From Pterois miles (taxonomy: Eukaryota > Chordata > Actinopteri > Perciformes > Scorpaenidae): 64,000 bases of DNA. Shown in pieces: positions 12,221 to 22,989 of the stretch. Location: NCBI GenBank assembly GCA_947000775.1, contig CAMQGK010000559.1, positions 2,700,501-2,764,500 on the forward strand, given 5' to 3'. Each line of letters begins with the position of its first letter. Position 1 is the first letter of the stretch. The notes under the pieces are model-generated. The model saw only the letters and a list, made by a program, of their open reading frames with translations. It searched no databases and was not told where the DNA came from. The position numbers were made by a program, and so were the translations under genes.

Positions 12221-14293
12221 TTGTCTCATCACACCCCCCGGTATGTAACGGCCTTTAGTCTTGTGTCTGAAATGCTTACACCTTGTAGAACTTTCTCAGA
12301 TAACTGTAAAACATATAGACACATCATCGTCATTCACACGTATCCTACTGTCCAGAAAAAAATATTTACACTGGGAAAATTATAATTTACTGCAAATGTA
12401 TTCAAACAGAAGGGGAGGTGGTGAATGACTCTCGAGAAAGAGAGTGGGACCGATGAGTAGAGAGAAACAAAGGGATGAAGGACAGAAGTTAGGAGATTAT
12501 CATTACTTGAAGGTTTGGAAACTCTCTGTTTAATTCTCTATCTTGGCAGCCGACAGGAGAACTGTGTCAAAAACAGCGACAAGCCAAATTCTGCTAATGC
12601 CATCTACGTTTTCGCTGTCCAGTGATTAACTACTGTGTGTGTTAGTATATTTAGATGGTTGCAAATAGATTGCATATGTTGAGCCAAGAGTACTGTAATC
12701 CAAACTAAAGCAGTGCAAATCTTTTACAGCCTCCTCAGGTCTGACTAATGCCTGATGCACACAAAAGCTGACAAACCTTCTCATGAAAATATACCTAATA
12801 AAAACAAAACAAATGAAACCAGTTTGATAAATACAAAACAGAGAACTGTTTATTATTAGTCAGCAAAATACTTTCAGCAATGGATTTTTTCTTTTTATTA
12901 TATTACTCAAGGTAAGATGCAAACAATGATGAATAAACACAAAAAAAAAACAAAAACTCTCTTGTTTTGTGTCTCTCATTGAGCAAATGCTGGCAGGTGT
13001 TTGCATCGGAGTGGTGAGCAAGGATGCATATGATTAAAGCAATTTGTATTCCGAGCACTGCGTCGGATGGAAACTTCCACAACAGACAAACAAACTCTCT
13101 CCCTCTCCACCAGGGAAACTATGTTTTGTAAGTAAGCTTGTATATGTGCGTGTTAAGTGTGAGAATAAATAACTGCAGGAGGCTAGTGAAGCAAAGGCAA
13201 ACGTGTGAGACTAAGATACAACATGAAGAGAAACTTAACAAGCCATTTTAGCTTGAAAACGCCATGTTGACATAAAAAATAACCAGGAAGTGGGTGTATC
13301 TGGGCGGTTGGGAGGCTGTAGATTTGCACACTGTTTTCTCTTTGCAGCTGCTAGAGTTGATTGTTGTCTTTATATCTTGGTGGGGAGCTTTAGATTGGAG
13401 TTAACATGATGCTGCCTTGTACTTTTTTCATGTGTTAAGTGTAGTATTACTCACTTTTTTTCTGTAAAAAGGAAAGTAACTGTCATTACACAACAGACTG
13501 GGACCTGATAATCTGAGTATAATAGAATAACTAAAAATGTGGATTTAGCGTTAAGTCACTCTATTACTTTTCACGGTTGATTTACTTTTCTGGTAAGCCA
13601 GCGAAGGTGTAGATAAGGAAAAATTAAATAGTTGTGAGCAAACGTGGTGATATAAGTAAAACAAACCAAACTTTCCAGGTTTGTGTGAGAGTCTGTGCAG
13701 ATTAGCTCAGTGCAGATGAGATTATACACATGTCTGGTTGGGTCTCAGTATGTGCTGATGTGTTTACTTGTGCAACATGTATTTGGGCATATATCGGCGT
13801 GCATGTGTGTGTGAGCGCTTTTGCCATGAGGAAGTGTGTGTGTGTTAAGCCCTTGAGCTCTGAGCTGGCTGTGTGAGTCATCTGACTATGCAGCCATGCA
13901 TTTCTAGAGCCGGGAGAAGCTGCAAAGCCAGACAGGCTGAGCCAAGGCTTTCTCTGGTTAGGGGGCATCACACACAGAGAGAGAGAGAGTCATGCACATA
14001 TACGCTTTATTACCGCTTTTTGTCTTTTCTCCCATTCATTCTTGTTCCTATATCCTCTCCTCCCTCCCTCCTGTCCACACCTATGCTCTGTTCGTAGTAA
14101 ATAATTTGGAGACAAAGCAGAGACGCGGCCTGCTTCCCCTTCAGCTCATTTAGACACACAGCAGTGTTTGTGATGATGCAGTGCCACTTCATTTTGGCTG
14201 GTTCCTTGGTCTGTCTGCTGCAGAAATGGCTGGGTGAGCAATCTAGAAATGGAGTCAGAAAGTAGCAGAAAAGGAGGAGGAGGAGACAGGAGG

Positions 14294-14295
<2 letters not shown>
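12221..14295. other. Non-coding, no gene seen
   Basis: No repeat family or gene recognised. A (GA)n run is at 13975-13990 and TG-rich sequence at 13800-13845. Open frames at 13702-14097 mostly reflect these simple repeats. Confidence 0.45.

Positions 14296-14367
<72 letters not shown>
14296..14367. repeat. (GT)n microsatellite
   Basis: About 36 uninterrupted GT units. The 201-codon minus-strand frame at 14010-14615 contains a long His-Thr run encoded by it and is not a gene. Confidence 0.95.
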
Positions 14368-14370
<3 letters not shown>

Positions 14371-14654
14371 TCTGGCTGCTTAGAGTTCTGATCAATGACA
14401 TCTAAACAGCTTGACTCTCCATCAGTATCAAACTCAGCAGCTAATGGGGACTCATGTGCGCACACACACAGGTCTGCACACAAACTGAACCGCCACTTTT
14501 TTGCATCGATAAACCAAAAGACTGCATGTTGTGAGTTAAGAAGTTTGTGAATTTCGAAAACTGATTTCAAGTTAACTGCTTGAAACATGTCTTCATACAA
14601 CAGTTTGTATGACATCTTATGAAAAGTTATTCCTTATTTTTTGTTCATTTTGCG

Positions 14655-14995
14655 ATGAATGTCCAGCAACATGTGTCAATTTCCGCGTGTTACATGCATA
14701 CAGTCTTTTGAAAATAAACTTCTGTCTTTGCAGGAAACAACTTGGTTAGGTTTAGGCAATGAAACTGATTTGCGAGGTTTAGGAAAAGATTGTGGTTTGG
14801 GCTTAAATAACTATAGAAGTGGTGTATGGTGTGAAATATAATTCAACATTTGGGTTAAAATATCTACAGGAAGTTGTGTTGCCGAAGTGTGAAAGTCGGG
14901 TGACAAATCAACGTTGACTTCTGGTTTCACATGGGATACGAACACCAGTCTTCTGGTCCATCCACCCTGACCTCCTCCCTATGGGGCGTTTGGCA
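14655..14995 (+). repeat. CCTAAACC-type dispersed repeat, plus-oriented copy
   Basis: GTTAGGTTTAGGCAATGAAA, GAGGTTTAGGAAAAGATTG and TCTGGTTTCACATGGGATAC occur in order. The inverse complements of these blocks are at 58560-58800 and 60160-60490, with further copies at 24380 and 33690. No coding capacity. I recognise it as a widespread teleost repeat; its class is unclear. Confidence 0.65.
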
Positions 14996-15464
14996 CTCTT
15001 TATAATTCCTAGTTCGATAACGTGGATTACACATGAACTGATTTTGTGGGATATATATATGAATTACAGCGTATTACTTTTCATATGGCTACGAACAGTG
15101 TATGTTTGAAAACAAGTGTGTTTATGTTGTTAACATCATGTTGAGAAAATGTCTCCAGTAGCCCCTTCAAGCGCCGTAGACGTCAGGTAGAGCTCCTCTG
15201 ATCTGATCTGCCGGTATCAATAGCGGCTGGAATCCTATAACCCTGGATGATGTCGTTTTTATTAACCGAACAGACAGGAGCAAGAGAGAACGGTAGAGTG
15301 AGAGGAGAAAGAGATAGAGTTGGAGAAAGAGTGGAGGTCTCTGATGAGTTCTGCAGTCTGTTCCATCCCTTTAATTAGTCCCATTGGAATGCCCTCCCCG
15401 CTCTGTGTGGCTGATCAGCTTCCCCTCTCTATCTCCAGCCTGTATTTTCTGTGTGCATGTGGGA

Positions 15465-15468
<4 letters not shown>
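14996..15468. other. Non-coding, no gene seen
   Basis: No recognised feature apart from purine-rich sequence at 15280-15340. Confidence 0.4.

Positions 15469-15518
<50 letters not shown>
15469..15518. repeat. (GT)n microsatellite
   Basis: About 25 GT units. Confidence 0.95.
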
Positions 15519-15521
<3 letters not shown>

Positions 15522-15855
15522 TATGCATCTTAGCAAAAGCCGGACAGACATCTCACGGGCATGTGAGCTATGGTTGATCTCCCAACGGTAGATGAGAAAA
15601 ATGTAGTGGAAATACATTAATATTCAAGGAGTTTCCATTCCAGATATGCAGCATTTGGAAAATGGGATGCCTGTACTCTCTACACCTACTGTGGCAATTA
15701 ACATGAAGTTATTTTACTGGATAGTGACACCACATTATTTAATTAATACTGAGAAATATAGGTAAAAAAAAATAAGAGTAAATTGTTATGCTGCTAGAAT
15801 ATAAACCACTTTTAGGGTGCTTTCAAACCTTATCTGTTTGGTTTGGTCAATACAA

Positions 15856-16034
15856 ACGGTGGTATACCCGTAAATGCCGGTCATCTCAGGGAAGCCTTGG
15901 CCGAAGAATTGGACGTTCCCATATCAGATGGACTGTGGGAGGTGGGCCTGTCTGGCATACAGAGCTGTTCTATCACTTCTAAATTTAAAGTCCTACACAG
16001 ACTGCGTTACTCTAAAACTAAACTTGGTCGGATA
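15856..16034 (+). pseudogene. L1 retrotransposon ORF2 C-terminal fragment, upstream part
   Basis: The translation contains the phrases SDGLWE, ISSxxC-like residues, and FKVLHRLRYSKTKLGRI. These are typical of the region after the reverse transcriptase in fish L1 ORF2 proteins (consensus roughly W-E-x8-I...KFKVLHR-x4-SKTKL-x-RI). The fragment is 5'-truncated: nothing of the endonuclease or polymerase core is present. It is cut after GGATA at 16030-16034 by the L2 insertion and resumes at 17159. It is dead as an element: it lacks the catalytic domains and has a frameshift and stops downstream. A continuous frame of 285 codons from 15843 to 16700 arises only because the L1 and L2 frames happen to be in register. 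Confidence 0.75.
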
Positions 16035-17158
16035 GTTCAGGAGGCTGAGTACAGAGGAGTTGTGGACAGGTTTGTGGGATGGTGTGACCTAAATCATCTC
16101 CAGCTCAACATTACAAAAACCAAAGAGCTGTTTTTTGACTTTAGGAAACACAGGACTACTCTTAACCCAGTCAGCATCAGGGGCACAGAGGTGGACATCG
16201 TGGAGGATTACAAATACCTTGGTGTCCACCTCGACAATAAAATGGACTGGACTAAAAACTCACAAGCTCTATACAAGAAGGGTCTGAGTCGACGGTATCT
16301 ACTCAGGAGACTCAGATCTAATGTCTGCAGAACCATGCTGCAGACGTTCTATCACTCGGTGGTGGCCAGCGTCATCTTCTACGCTGTAGTGTGCTGGGGT
16401 AGCCGGGTGAAGGTAGCCGACGCCAACAGACTCAACAAGCTCATCAGGAAGGCGGGTTCTGTCCTGGGAGTGGAACTAGAGTCTTTGGCGGAGGTGTCGG
16501 AGAAGAGGATGCTGAGGAAGTTACTCAGTATCAGGGACAACACCTCTCATCCCCTGCATGCCACTCTGGAGTCCTACCAGAGCACCTTCAGCCGCAGACT
16601 GAGACCACCGAGATGCTCAACAGAGCGTCACAGGAGGTCTTTTCTCCCTGTGGCTATCAGACTCTATAACTCCTCCCCCTTCTGCTGGACGGACAGTTGA
16701 CAATACTGGACTTTATGAACACCAATATCATGTGCAATAATATGGCTTTAATATCATCATCTTTTCTATTATCATGTGCAATAATACGGCTTGAATATCA
16801 CTATCTTTCTTTATTTCATGTGCAATAATATCGTTACTGTCATCAGTTTTTATTGGCATGTGCAATACTACACATATGGTAATACTGTTCAATTAACACA
16901 ACATTACTGATGTTATCCGTGCAATATAGTTATGTTTCAGTTATTTAATTTTTCACTGTTGATGAGAATAGTACTTTTTTTCTTCCTATTAGTACTTATC
17001 AATCTTTAGTTCTTATCTTTTTTTTAACTTTTTTTCTCTATACACTTGTGTTATGTTAATTTGTGCTGTGTTTTGTACTTTTTGTAAATACTAAGCATCT
17101 CTGGCACAAGAATTTCCTTCGGGATGAATAAAGTTCTATCTTATCTTATCTTATCTTA
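16035..17158 (+). mobile_element. L2-type LINE, 5'-truncated 3' end with (TTATC)n tail
   Basis: Codes (16035-16697) for the C-terminal part of a reverse transcriptase of the L2/CR1 group. There is a thumb region with LNITKTKELFFDFRK, then the KYLGVHLDNKMDWTKN motif. Next come CRTMLQTFYHSVVASVIFYA, CWGS, LNKLIRKAGSVLGVELES and a C-terminus RHRRSFLPVAIRLYNSS. The palm with the catalytic FADD box and the endonuclease are missing, as expected of 5' truncation during target-primed reverse transcription. The frame is intact to the stop at 16698-16700, so the copy is fairly young. A 3' UTR of about 430 bp follows, with repeated CATGTGCAATAATA phrases, then GGGATGAATAAAGTTCTATC and a TTATC pentamer tail, the usual 3' signature of fish L2 elements. 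It sits inside an L1 copy; target duplication is at most a few bases (ATA). Confidence 0.85.
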
Positions 17159-17830
17159 TATTTGGATTCAGTGTCTCCCACGTGTGATAGATGTGATACT
17201 GCCAAAGGATCACTATCACTATTCTGGCACTATCCACTACTGAGTAATTTCTGAGGGGGACACATTTAATTGAAATAAACCTCCAGCCAGACTGTAATTT
17301 GGCAGTATTTGTTTGATCTGACCAGACAAAGGCTCTTCACTCCCATCAAAAGCAGGTTCTTAAGGCTGACATGGTTGCGGCTCAAAGATTAATATTATTA
17401 AACTGGAAGTCTCCATTGTCCCCTTGTTTCATTTTAGGAGGTGGATCAATGAAATACACATAAAGCTATTCACAAAACTATTCCTGAAGGTGTGGAAGTT
17501 GTTTTCGATGTTTGATGAAGCTTAACTGTATAACTCTGCTGCTGTGTTGACTCTTTACTCTGGGCGAACGTATCCTGCATAGCATACTGACTGATATTCT
17601 GGCAGACCTCCTTGCATGTGTGTTTTTTGTTGGTTTTTTTTTTCACCCTTAACCCTCCTGGCAGAAGGGCCAGTCTGCTGTTTTGCCAATATTGCTGTCA
17701 ACTGGCAGCTTTGGACTGATCTTGGGAGTTCTAGATGTGAATCCTGTTTCCTTTATGTCGTTTTGTGTAATGGTGCTACAGTAGGTGATTTGTCTATTGT
17801 GTGTTTGTTTTATTATTAAAGAAAAATGCA
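17159..17830 (+). pseudogene. L1 ORF2 C-terminal fragment, downstream part, plus probable 3' UTR
   Basis: Directly after the L2 tail the frame reads Y-L-D-SVSPTCDRCDTAKGSLSLFW. This is the L1 zinc-knuckle-like region (consensus SPxCDRC...GTLxHLFW). A stop and frameshift follow near 17253. Later words in another frame, ADMVAAQRLILLNWKSPLSP and a following R-R-W-I-N-E, match the usual L1 segment with AxxLILLxWKSP and a W-L-x-E box, up to about 17525. Sequence on to AAAGAAAAATGCATTTGATTTG near 17838 may be the L1 3' UTR; that end is uncertain. With 15856-16034 it forms one L1 copy split by the L2. Confidence 0.75.
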
Positions 17831-18430
17831 TTTGATTTGAGGACTGATGGAAGCAGACCACACCGTGTTTTGAAAATAGATATGTTATTTTAGCATGACT
17901 TCAAAAGCTAAACTACTATTAAATCCATCTGCTGATTGCAATCTGCATAAGAAATATACTGTATATATTATACAGGTGGTAACCATGGCAACACATATAC
18001 AGTGCATGTAAGCATGTAACTGCAGGGCTTTTTCTCCCATCAGTGTTTTGAACTTGTATCTCCTGCTCCATGTACTTTGGCACTTTAAATCCATTACAAA
18101 GTGTGTGATGCAGTGATCCCACAATATCCATCCTCCCGTTATATCAGATAATTTAGTTAGTTTACTTTATTATCCTTCCTTTTGTGTCTGTGGCAACTGT
18201 CAGACCAATACAACAACAAAAGACATTACAATTAAAGACAGACATCAAACAATAGAGTGCTGCATAGTGTCAGACAATATAGTGCCTCCTATATTGCTGG
18301 ACATGACGCCTGGTTTTCATCCTGTCTCTACCTGTGAGTCATTATTCATGACATGCAGTCCATTTGTAGTCATGTAATACTAATAATGCTCACAATCAAA
18401 TCTGATTTTCCCACGGGGATCCTTGTGATG

Positions 18431-18742
18431 GGGCTGCACGGTGGTGCAGTGGTTAGCGTTGTTGCCTCATGGGTCGCAGGTTCGATTCCAGCTTGGGACT
18501 CTTCTGTGTGGAGTTTGCATGTTCTCCCAGTGTAAGCGTGGGTTTTCTCCGGGTTACTCTACTCTAAATTGCCAGTAGGTGTGGATGTGAGTGTGAATAG
18601 TTGTCTGTCTCTACGTTGTCTGTCTCTATGTGCCCTGCGATGGACTGGCAACCTGTCCTGGGTGTACCCCGCCTTCGCCCAATGCCAGACCCCTCCCCCG
18701 CAACGGGATAAGTGGTTGACGATGGATGGATGGATGGATGGT
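18431..18742 (+). mobile_element. tRNA-derived SINE with (GATG)n tail, flanked by 11-bp target duplication
   Basis: RNA polymerase III promoter boxes are present: A box TGGTGCAGTGG at 18442-18452 and B box GGTTCGATTCC at 18479-18489. The body has the conserved phrases GTGTGGAGTTTGCATGTTCTC, CTCTAAATTGCC, CTGCGATGGACTGGCAACC and ACGGGATAAG, and ends in GATGGATGG repeats. The direct repeat TCCTTGTGATG at 18420-18430 and 18743-18753 is a perfect 11-bp target site duplication. A second copy is at 45633. The tail type suggests mobilisation by an RTE-like LINE, which is inference. No protein is encoded; open frames over it are spurious. Confidence 0.9.
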
Positions 18743-18928
18743 TCCTTGTGATGATCAGACACCTATCAGTCTGTATAACTTCACATTTACTCATCTTGGA
18801 TCATTTGTAGAAAAATCTGTGTGAACATGAACCGGACCAGAACTAAAAGTCAATAACACAAGAGTGTAGCTTGTTTCCTTTGGTGTAGATCAAATGTACC
18901 AAACTAAAGGCATGAAAGCGCCCTAAAA

Positions 18929-19384
18929 TTTTCCTAGTGCTATATTGTGTTGTATTGTCTTGAGTGCCATTTTGTCTTTAAAAGTGACAAAAAGACTTCT
19001 GCACCAATTATCGGTGATATCTGTGATCTTACAAGTCTGTCTTTGTACAAGTGCCCTCCCTCACACAAACTCTGAATTAGGAACAGTAGTGCCGGTGTGG
19101 ATCTTATTCATCTTGAGGATTCAACAGAGAGATGACTATCTCAGTCTCCTGTGGAGAGGTACCAAGGCTAAGGTCATCAGGATGCTCACGGTAGCTTGCT
19201 GTGCTATTCACAGCAACAGTATCAAAAGAAACAGAAGATATTGTCTGATATTGTCAAGAGGCAGCAGAGGGGAAAGGAAAGGACACAGAGATGATAGAGA
19301 GGAAAGATGAAAGGTAAGGAGATGAGTGCATAGAAGGGAACAGACAAACCAAAGAGAACGGTAGAAGGATGAAGCAGAGGTGAG
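18929..19384. other. Non-coding, no gene seen
   Basis: No feature recognised apart from purine-rich sequence at 19255-19385. Confidence 0.4.
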
Positions 19385-19930
19385 GAAACAAAGGTCTTCA
19401 ATAGAGTTGGGTCTGTTATCCAATATCAGTATCAGGTTCCAATATTGACATAATTCATTCATCAGATATTGGACTGATGTCACCGATACATGTACCGAAC
19501 CATATAAATATGCAATAATGGTGGAGAATATCCCTCCGGCCGTGTTGGGATGACTGCAAAGAAATCACTTAGCTGCGTTAGCGTCTTTAGCACAGAAGTC
19601 GACTGGCTGCTCCAAGCCCAGAACCTCGTGGGTTGCGGATAGTCTGACTCTATGACCCGTAAACAACATATACCATTTATACTTTCACAGTGACAGTCTT
19701 TAGGCTTTCAACAAATAAAGCCTGCAGTTTCTTATATCACAGTGACGCTCTTCCAGCTCTTTAAACAGATGGTGAAAGTGACTCGCGGTGCTCACAATGA
19801 AGATTCATTCAAATGCTTAACTAGCGTGTGACACAGCCCGCCATTTGTTTAATCACAGTGACGGTCTTTCGACTCCTTAAATGGATGGGGAGAGTCACTC
19901 ATGGTGCTCTCAATAAGCCTTTTAACATTT
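19385..19930 (+). repeat. hAT-like MITE fragment with an internal diverged tandem unit
   Basis: The start, with TTGGGTCTG, CCAATATCAGTATCAGGTTC and GATGTCACCGATACATG, resembles a common teleost MITE. Further in, the phrase TCACAGTGAC recurs at about 19685, 19737 and 19853, each followed by a TCTT...TTTAAA segment. The later two also share GGTGAAAGTGACTC-like and GGTGCTC words, giving a degraded tandem unit of roughly 116 bp. Right boundary unknown. Confidence 0.45.
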
Positions 19931-20460
19931 ACTTCTATTAATAATGAAGCCTGCTGTATATTTGTTAATGCTGATTTTCTGACTTTACGCGGGCGATGGG
20001 GGCACTCGCAGATATTGCTCTCAGTAGATCTAGCGGTATTCCTCCATATCGCCTTTTGTTACTTAATCAAAATGAATCTACAGTATGTGTATAAAAATGT
20101 TCGGTTTGTCTTCGGGCCTCACACCACAACATTTTATAACAAAGCAGATGTAAGAGGCAGCCACGCACATTGCTGTTTTTTACTTATTTTTTATTTATTT
20201 TTTTTTTTGGTATTTATTTCTCTACATAATTCTTGCACTTTATTTCAAATATTCGCTTTGAAAACCTTGTGAAGGAGTTGTCAATTTGTCGTTGCAATTC
20301 TCTTATAACCATATAGAGGTCCATAGAAATCTACTTTCTACGAGTTGATAATGTATTGCCGTGCACTTGTTTTGTTCAAGTTTTTCACATACAGTATCTT
20401 GAGTCAAAAGTTATTTGGCTGGCACATTTGTTGGTAGGAAAAGTAACGAGGGAAAAGCAA

Positions 20461-20502
20461 CTAAGCTTAACATATTAAATATGTTAAATATGTTAAGCTT
20501 AG
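20461..20502. repeat. Perfect inverted repeat, 16-bp arms, 10-bp loop
   Basis: CTAAGCTTAACATATT (20461-20476) and its exact complement AATATGTTAAGCTTAG (20487-20502), separated by AAATATGTTA. The loop itself repeats part of the arm, so TTAAATATG words occur in tandem. Confidence 0.9.
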
Positions 20503-20683
20503 TTTCTTATCAATATTCAAAAATCAAAGATGGCCCCCCTGTGCATCAACAGAAGTGAAAGCTAGTGTAATATGCTGTATATCAACACTACTATTCATCA
20601 ACCTACTGTATGTAATGTATGTATGTCAGAAAAGCCATGAAAAGGTGGTGTCTGCGTGTGTGTCTCTCCTGTACTCAATTTAT

Positions 20684-20992
20684 GAGAAGAAGAAGAAGAA
20701 GAAGAAGATATTCCTTTATTAGTCCCACAGTGGGGAAATTCAGTTTTACACTCTGTTGTTCACACAGTACATATACATGCGTCAATGGAGAGATGTCAGA
20801 GTGAGGGGGCTGCTCCTGACAAGCGCCCAGAGCAGTTGGGGGTTTGGTGCCTTGCTCAGGGGCACCTCGGCAGTGCCCAATAGATAAACTGGCACATCTC
20901 CAGCAACCAGTTGGTCTTGGTCCATGGGGGACTTGAACCGGCGTCCTCCGCGTCCTAACCCAAGTCCTTACGGACTGAGCTACTGCCGCCCC
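20684..20992 (-). mobile_element. tRNA-derived SINE, second family, minus orientation, (TTC)n tail
   Basis: Reading the minus strand, the head has GGGGCGGCAGTAGCTCAG with an A box TAGCTCAGTCCG (20971-20982) and a B box GGTTCAAGTCC (20929-20939). The body has TGCCGAGGTGCCCCTGAGCA, CAAACCCCCAACTGCT and GCGCTTGTCAGGAGCAGCC. It ends in GGACTAATAAAGG and a (TTC)n tail, seen here as GAA repeats at 20684-20709. The same family occurs in plus orientation at 36114. No clear target duplication was found. Confidence 0.85.
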
Positions 20993-21365
20993 AATGCAGT
21001 GCTACTGTACAATCAATGCGACGTGGATGACTGTGTGGATGAAACACAATAGTGTGATGATTTGTCAGAGGAAATCTGTGTGATCTTGTGACTTAATGGA
21101 AGGGTTTGCTTTGTAGCTAGAGTTAGGACTATGGCTCTCCAAACCTAATTGAAACCTCGGGAGCTTCTGGCTTGACTAGGCCTCCCTGATCCCTGAGTAT
21201 GTGAGAGAGAGAGAGAGAGAGAGGGAGAGAGGGAGGGAGTATTCATGAGTGTGTGTGTGTGTGTGTGTGTGTTTCATTAATGAAATTTACTCCATGTGAC
21301 CTGTGGAAAAAAACCAGAGGCTCCAAATTAAGCCTCCAATTTGACAAGCATTGTGGAAACTCAAC

Positions 21366-21421
<56 letters not shown>

Positions 21422-21578
21422 AGGGCAGGGAGAATTGGGAGGAAGATGGAAGGAAGAGGGTGAGAAAATGAGAAAACATGGAGTAGGAATCGTTTTGCCC
21501 TCTTTTCCTTCAATCCTCAGCCTCTTATCACTCTTTCACTTTTTAACTGTATAGAGATGTATAGTCCCTCCCTTTCCA
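20993..21578. repeat. Simple-repeat-rich interval
   Basis: (GA)n at 21203-21240, a short (GT)n at 21249-21271 and a long (GT)n at 21368-21420. Nothing else recognised; both open frames over the GT arrays are Cys-Val artefacts. Confidence 0.8.
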
Positions 21579-22630
21579 GTGGGCCACCATGGGACCTTAT
21601 TTCAGAAAAACTATGAAAGGTAGTCACCGCCGAGAGGCAAATAACCTTTTGATCCTGTTTGAATTTTGCCACGGCATGATGTTTGTCAATTTAAAACATA
21701 ATTTTGGAAGTCAGTAAAGTCGCAGTTTGCTGTAAAGCTGTTGAAGTTTCAGACTGTGAAAATACGAAATTACTAAGACAACAAACCCCAAAGTCGCGTA
21801 AGTGACGTCACTCTCTCTCTGAAGGTACGATGCCCTCTGTGTTTTGTACTGGGATGTACTCACACGAGTGACGGGTCTCGCTCGTTCTTTCTCTCCCATA
21901 ACTGAAACAACGGACATTTTACAAGAAAAGACAGCGCTCAATGTATGCAGAGCGCTTACTTTGATCTTTATTGCTGGATGGCTGTGTGTCTGGCCTCTCC
22001 GGTCCAGCTTTTACTGTGGAGCTCCAGGTTTCCACTGCGGTGGACGGCTATGATCGCTCTGTCCCCTGCACAGCTTGTTGCCTCATTAGTGTGGTTCCCT
22101 TAAAGCACTTGGTTTAAATCCATCGTATTGACAAGTGCTTTTGCTTTTCACTTTGACACCAAATCCTCCGCCATCGTCTTTTCTGCCCGCTCTCTCTCAT
22201 CCTGCTGGTGAAACCTGACACCTACATGACTATGTGTTGATTACACGTTGCTGATATGCAAAAATGAACTAAATGGGTTTTATTTCTATTAATAAAGCAA
22301 AACAACAGTGGGAGTGGTGGGCAAGTAATGTAAGCTGTGTATGCCCAACCACCATGTCTGGTAACACCGACAACTACGGCAAGTCAAGAACATCGCTAAG
22401 TTAGCTCGCTAGCTAGTGTTGGTGATGTGTATTGTTCGAGACCCAGTTCAACAAAAACTAAATGGTGCTACGACAAACTGACTTTCTTGACTTGCAAATT
22501 TTACTTTAAAATTGACAAACATCATGTGTGTGATTCATGGCTCGGTTCAAATGGGACCAGAACGATATTTGTTTCTCCATGTTTTCAACCCTACATATTT
22601 TTTCAGAAATAAGGCGCCGTGGGGTCCACC
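21579..22630. mobile_element. Non-autonomous DNA element with inverted arms of about 185-200 bp
   Basis: The left arm (21579-21770) and the complement of the right arm (22425-22630) align along their length. Matching pairs include ACCTTATTTCAGAAAAAC with GCCTTATTTCTGAAAAAA, GGCAAATAACCTTTTGATCC with AACAAATATCGTTCTGGTCC, and CATGATGTTTGTCAATTT in both. Further in, AAGTCAGTAAAGT pairs with AAGTCAAGAAAGT. The ~650-bp centre has no transposase frame; a hairpin AGCGCTC/GAGCGCT is at 21933-21956. Superfamily and target duplication are unresolved. A 234-codon frame at 22537-23241 starts inside the right arm and runs through a CA repeat, so it is not a gene. Confidence 0.7.
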
Positions 22631-22942
22631 GGAAGGGGCGGGACTTCAGCTCTCTATTCTGTGACTTCAGCAGAGTGCACGCCACAGACTTGACAGTCCC
22701 ATCTTTCAAATCAGCTTTTGCCTGCTGCTGCATGTGTGACCCCAACAAATCCCTAGAGCTTTCACCCAAGGGTGTCACACTCCATCTATCTCCCTCCTCC
22801 CTTCTCTCTTTCTTTCTTTGCTCCGTGTCCACTGCTCGCTGTGCTAACCTGGAGAACTCGCTGCGCCGTGAGGTGAAAGTCCCGATGTCACTACAAATCC
22901 ATCGTCCACACACGACACAGCCACCCCTAGAACATCCCCAGG

Positions 22943-22989
<47 letters not shown>

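Larger units (their letters stand above)
15810..18928 (+). mobile_element. Older DNA element interrupted by nested L1, L2 and SINE insertions
   Basis: The left end TTTTAGGGTGCTTTCAAACC (15810-15829) is mirrored by AAAGGCATGAAAGCGCCCTAAAA at 18906-18928: read inversely it begins TTTTAGGGCGCTTTC. The flanking inner words (TTTGGTTTGGTC at the left, GAACCGGACC and ACCAAACTAAAG at the right) are also those of one teleost MITE family. Everything between about 15856 and 18800 is then inserted material or unrecognised interior. No target duplication could be read at the outer ends, so the pairing rests on the similarity of the ends alone. Confidence 0.45.

Noticed and set aside
14010..14615. 201-codon minus-strand open frame
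   Set aside because: The middle is a long His-Thr polymer translated from the GT array; no splice signals or domains.
18442..18489. Possible functional tRNA gene
   Set aside because: Only the A and B boxes match; there is no cloverleaf, and the unit continues into a SINE body with target duplications.
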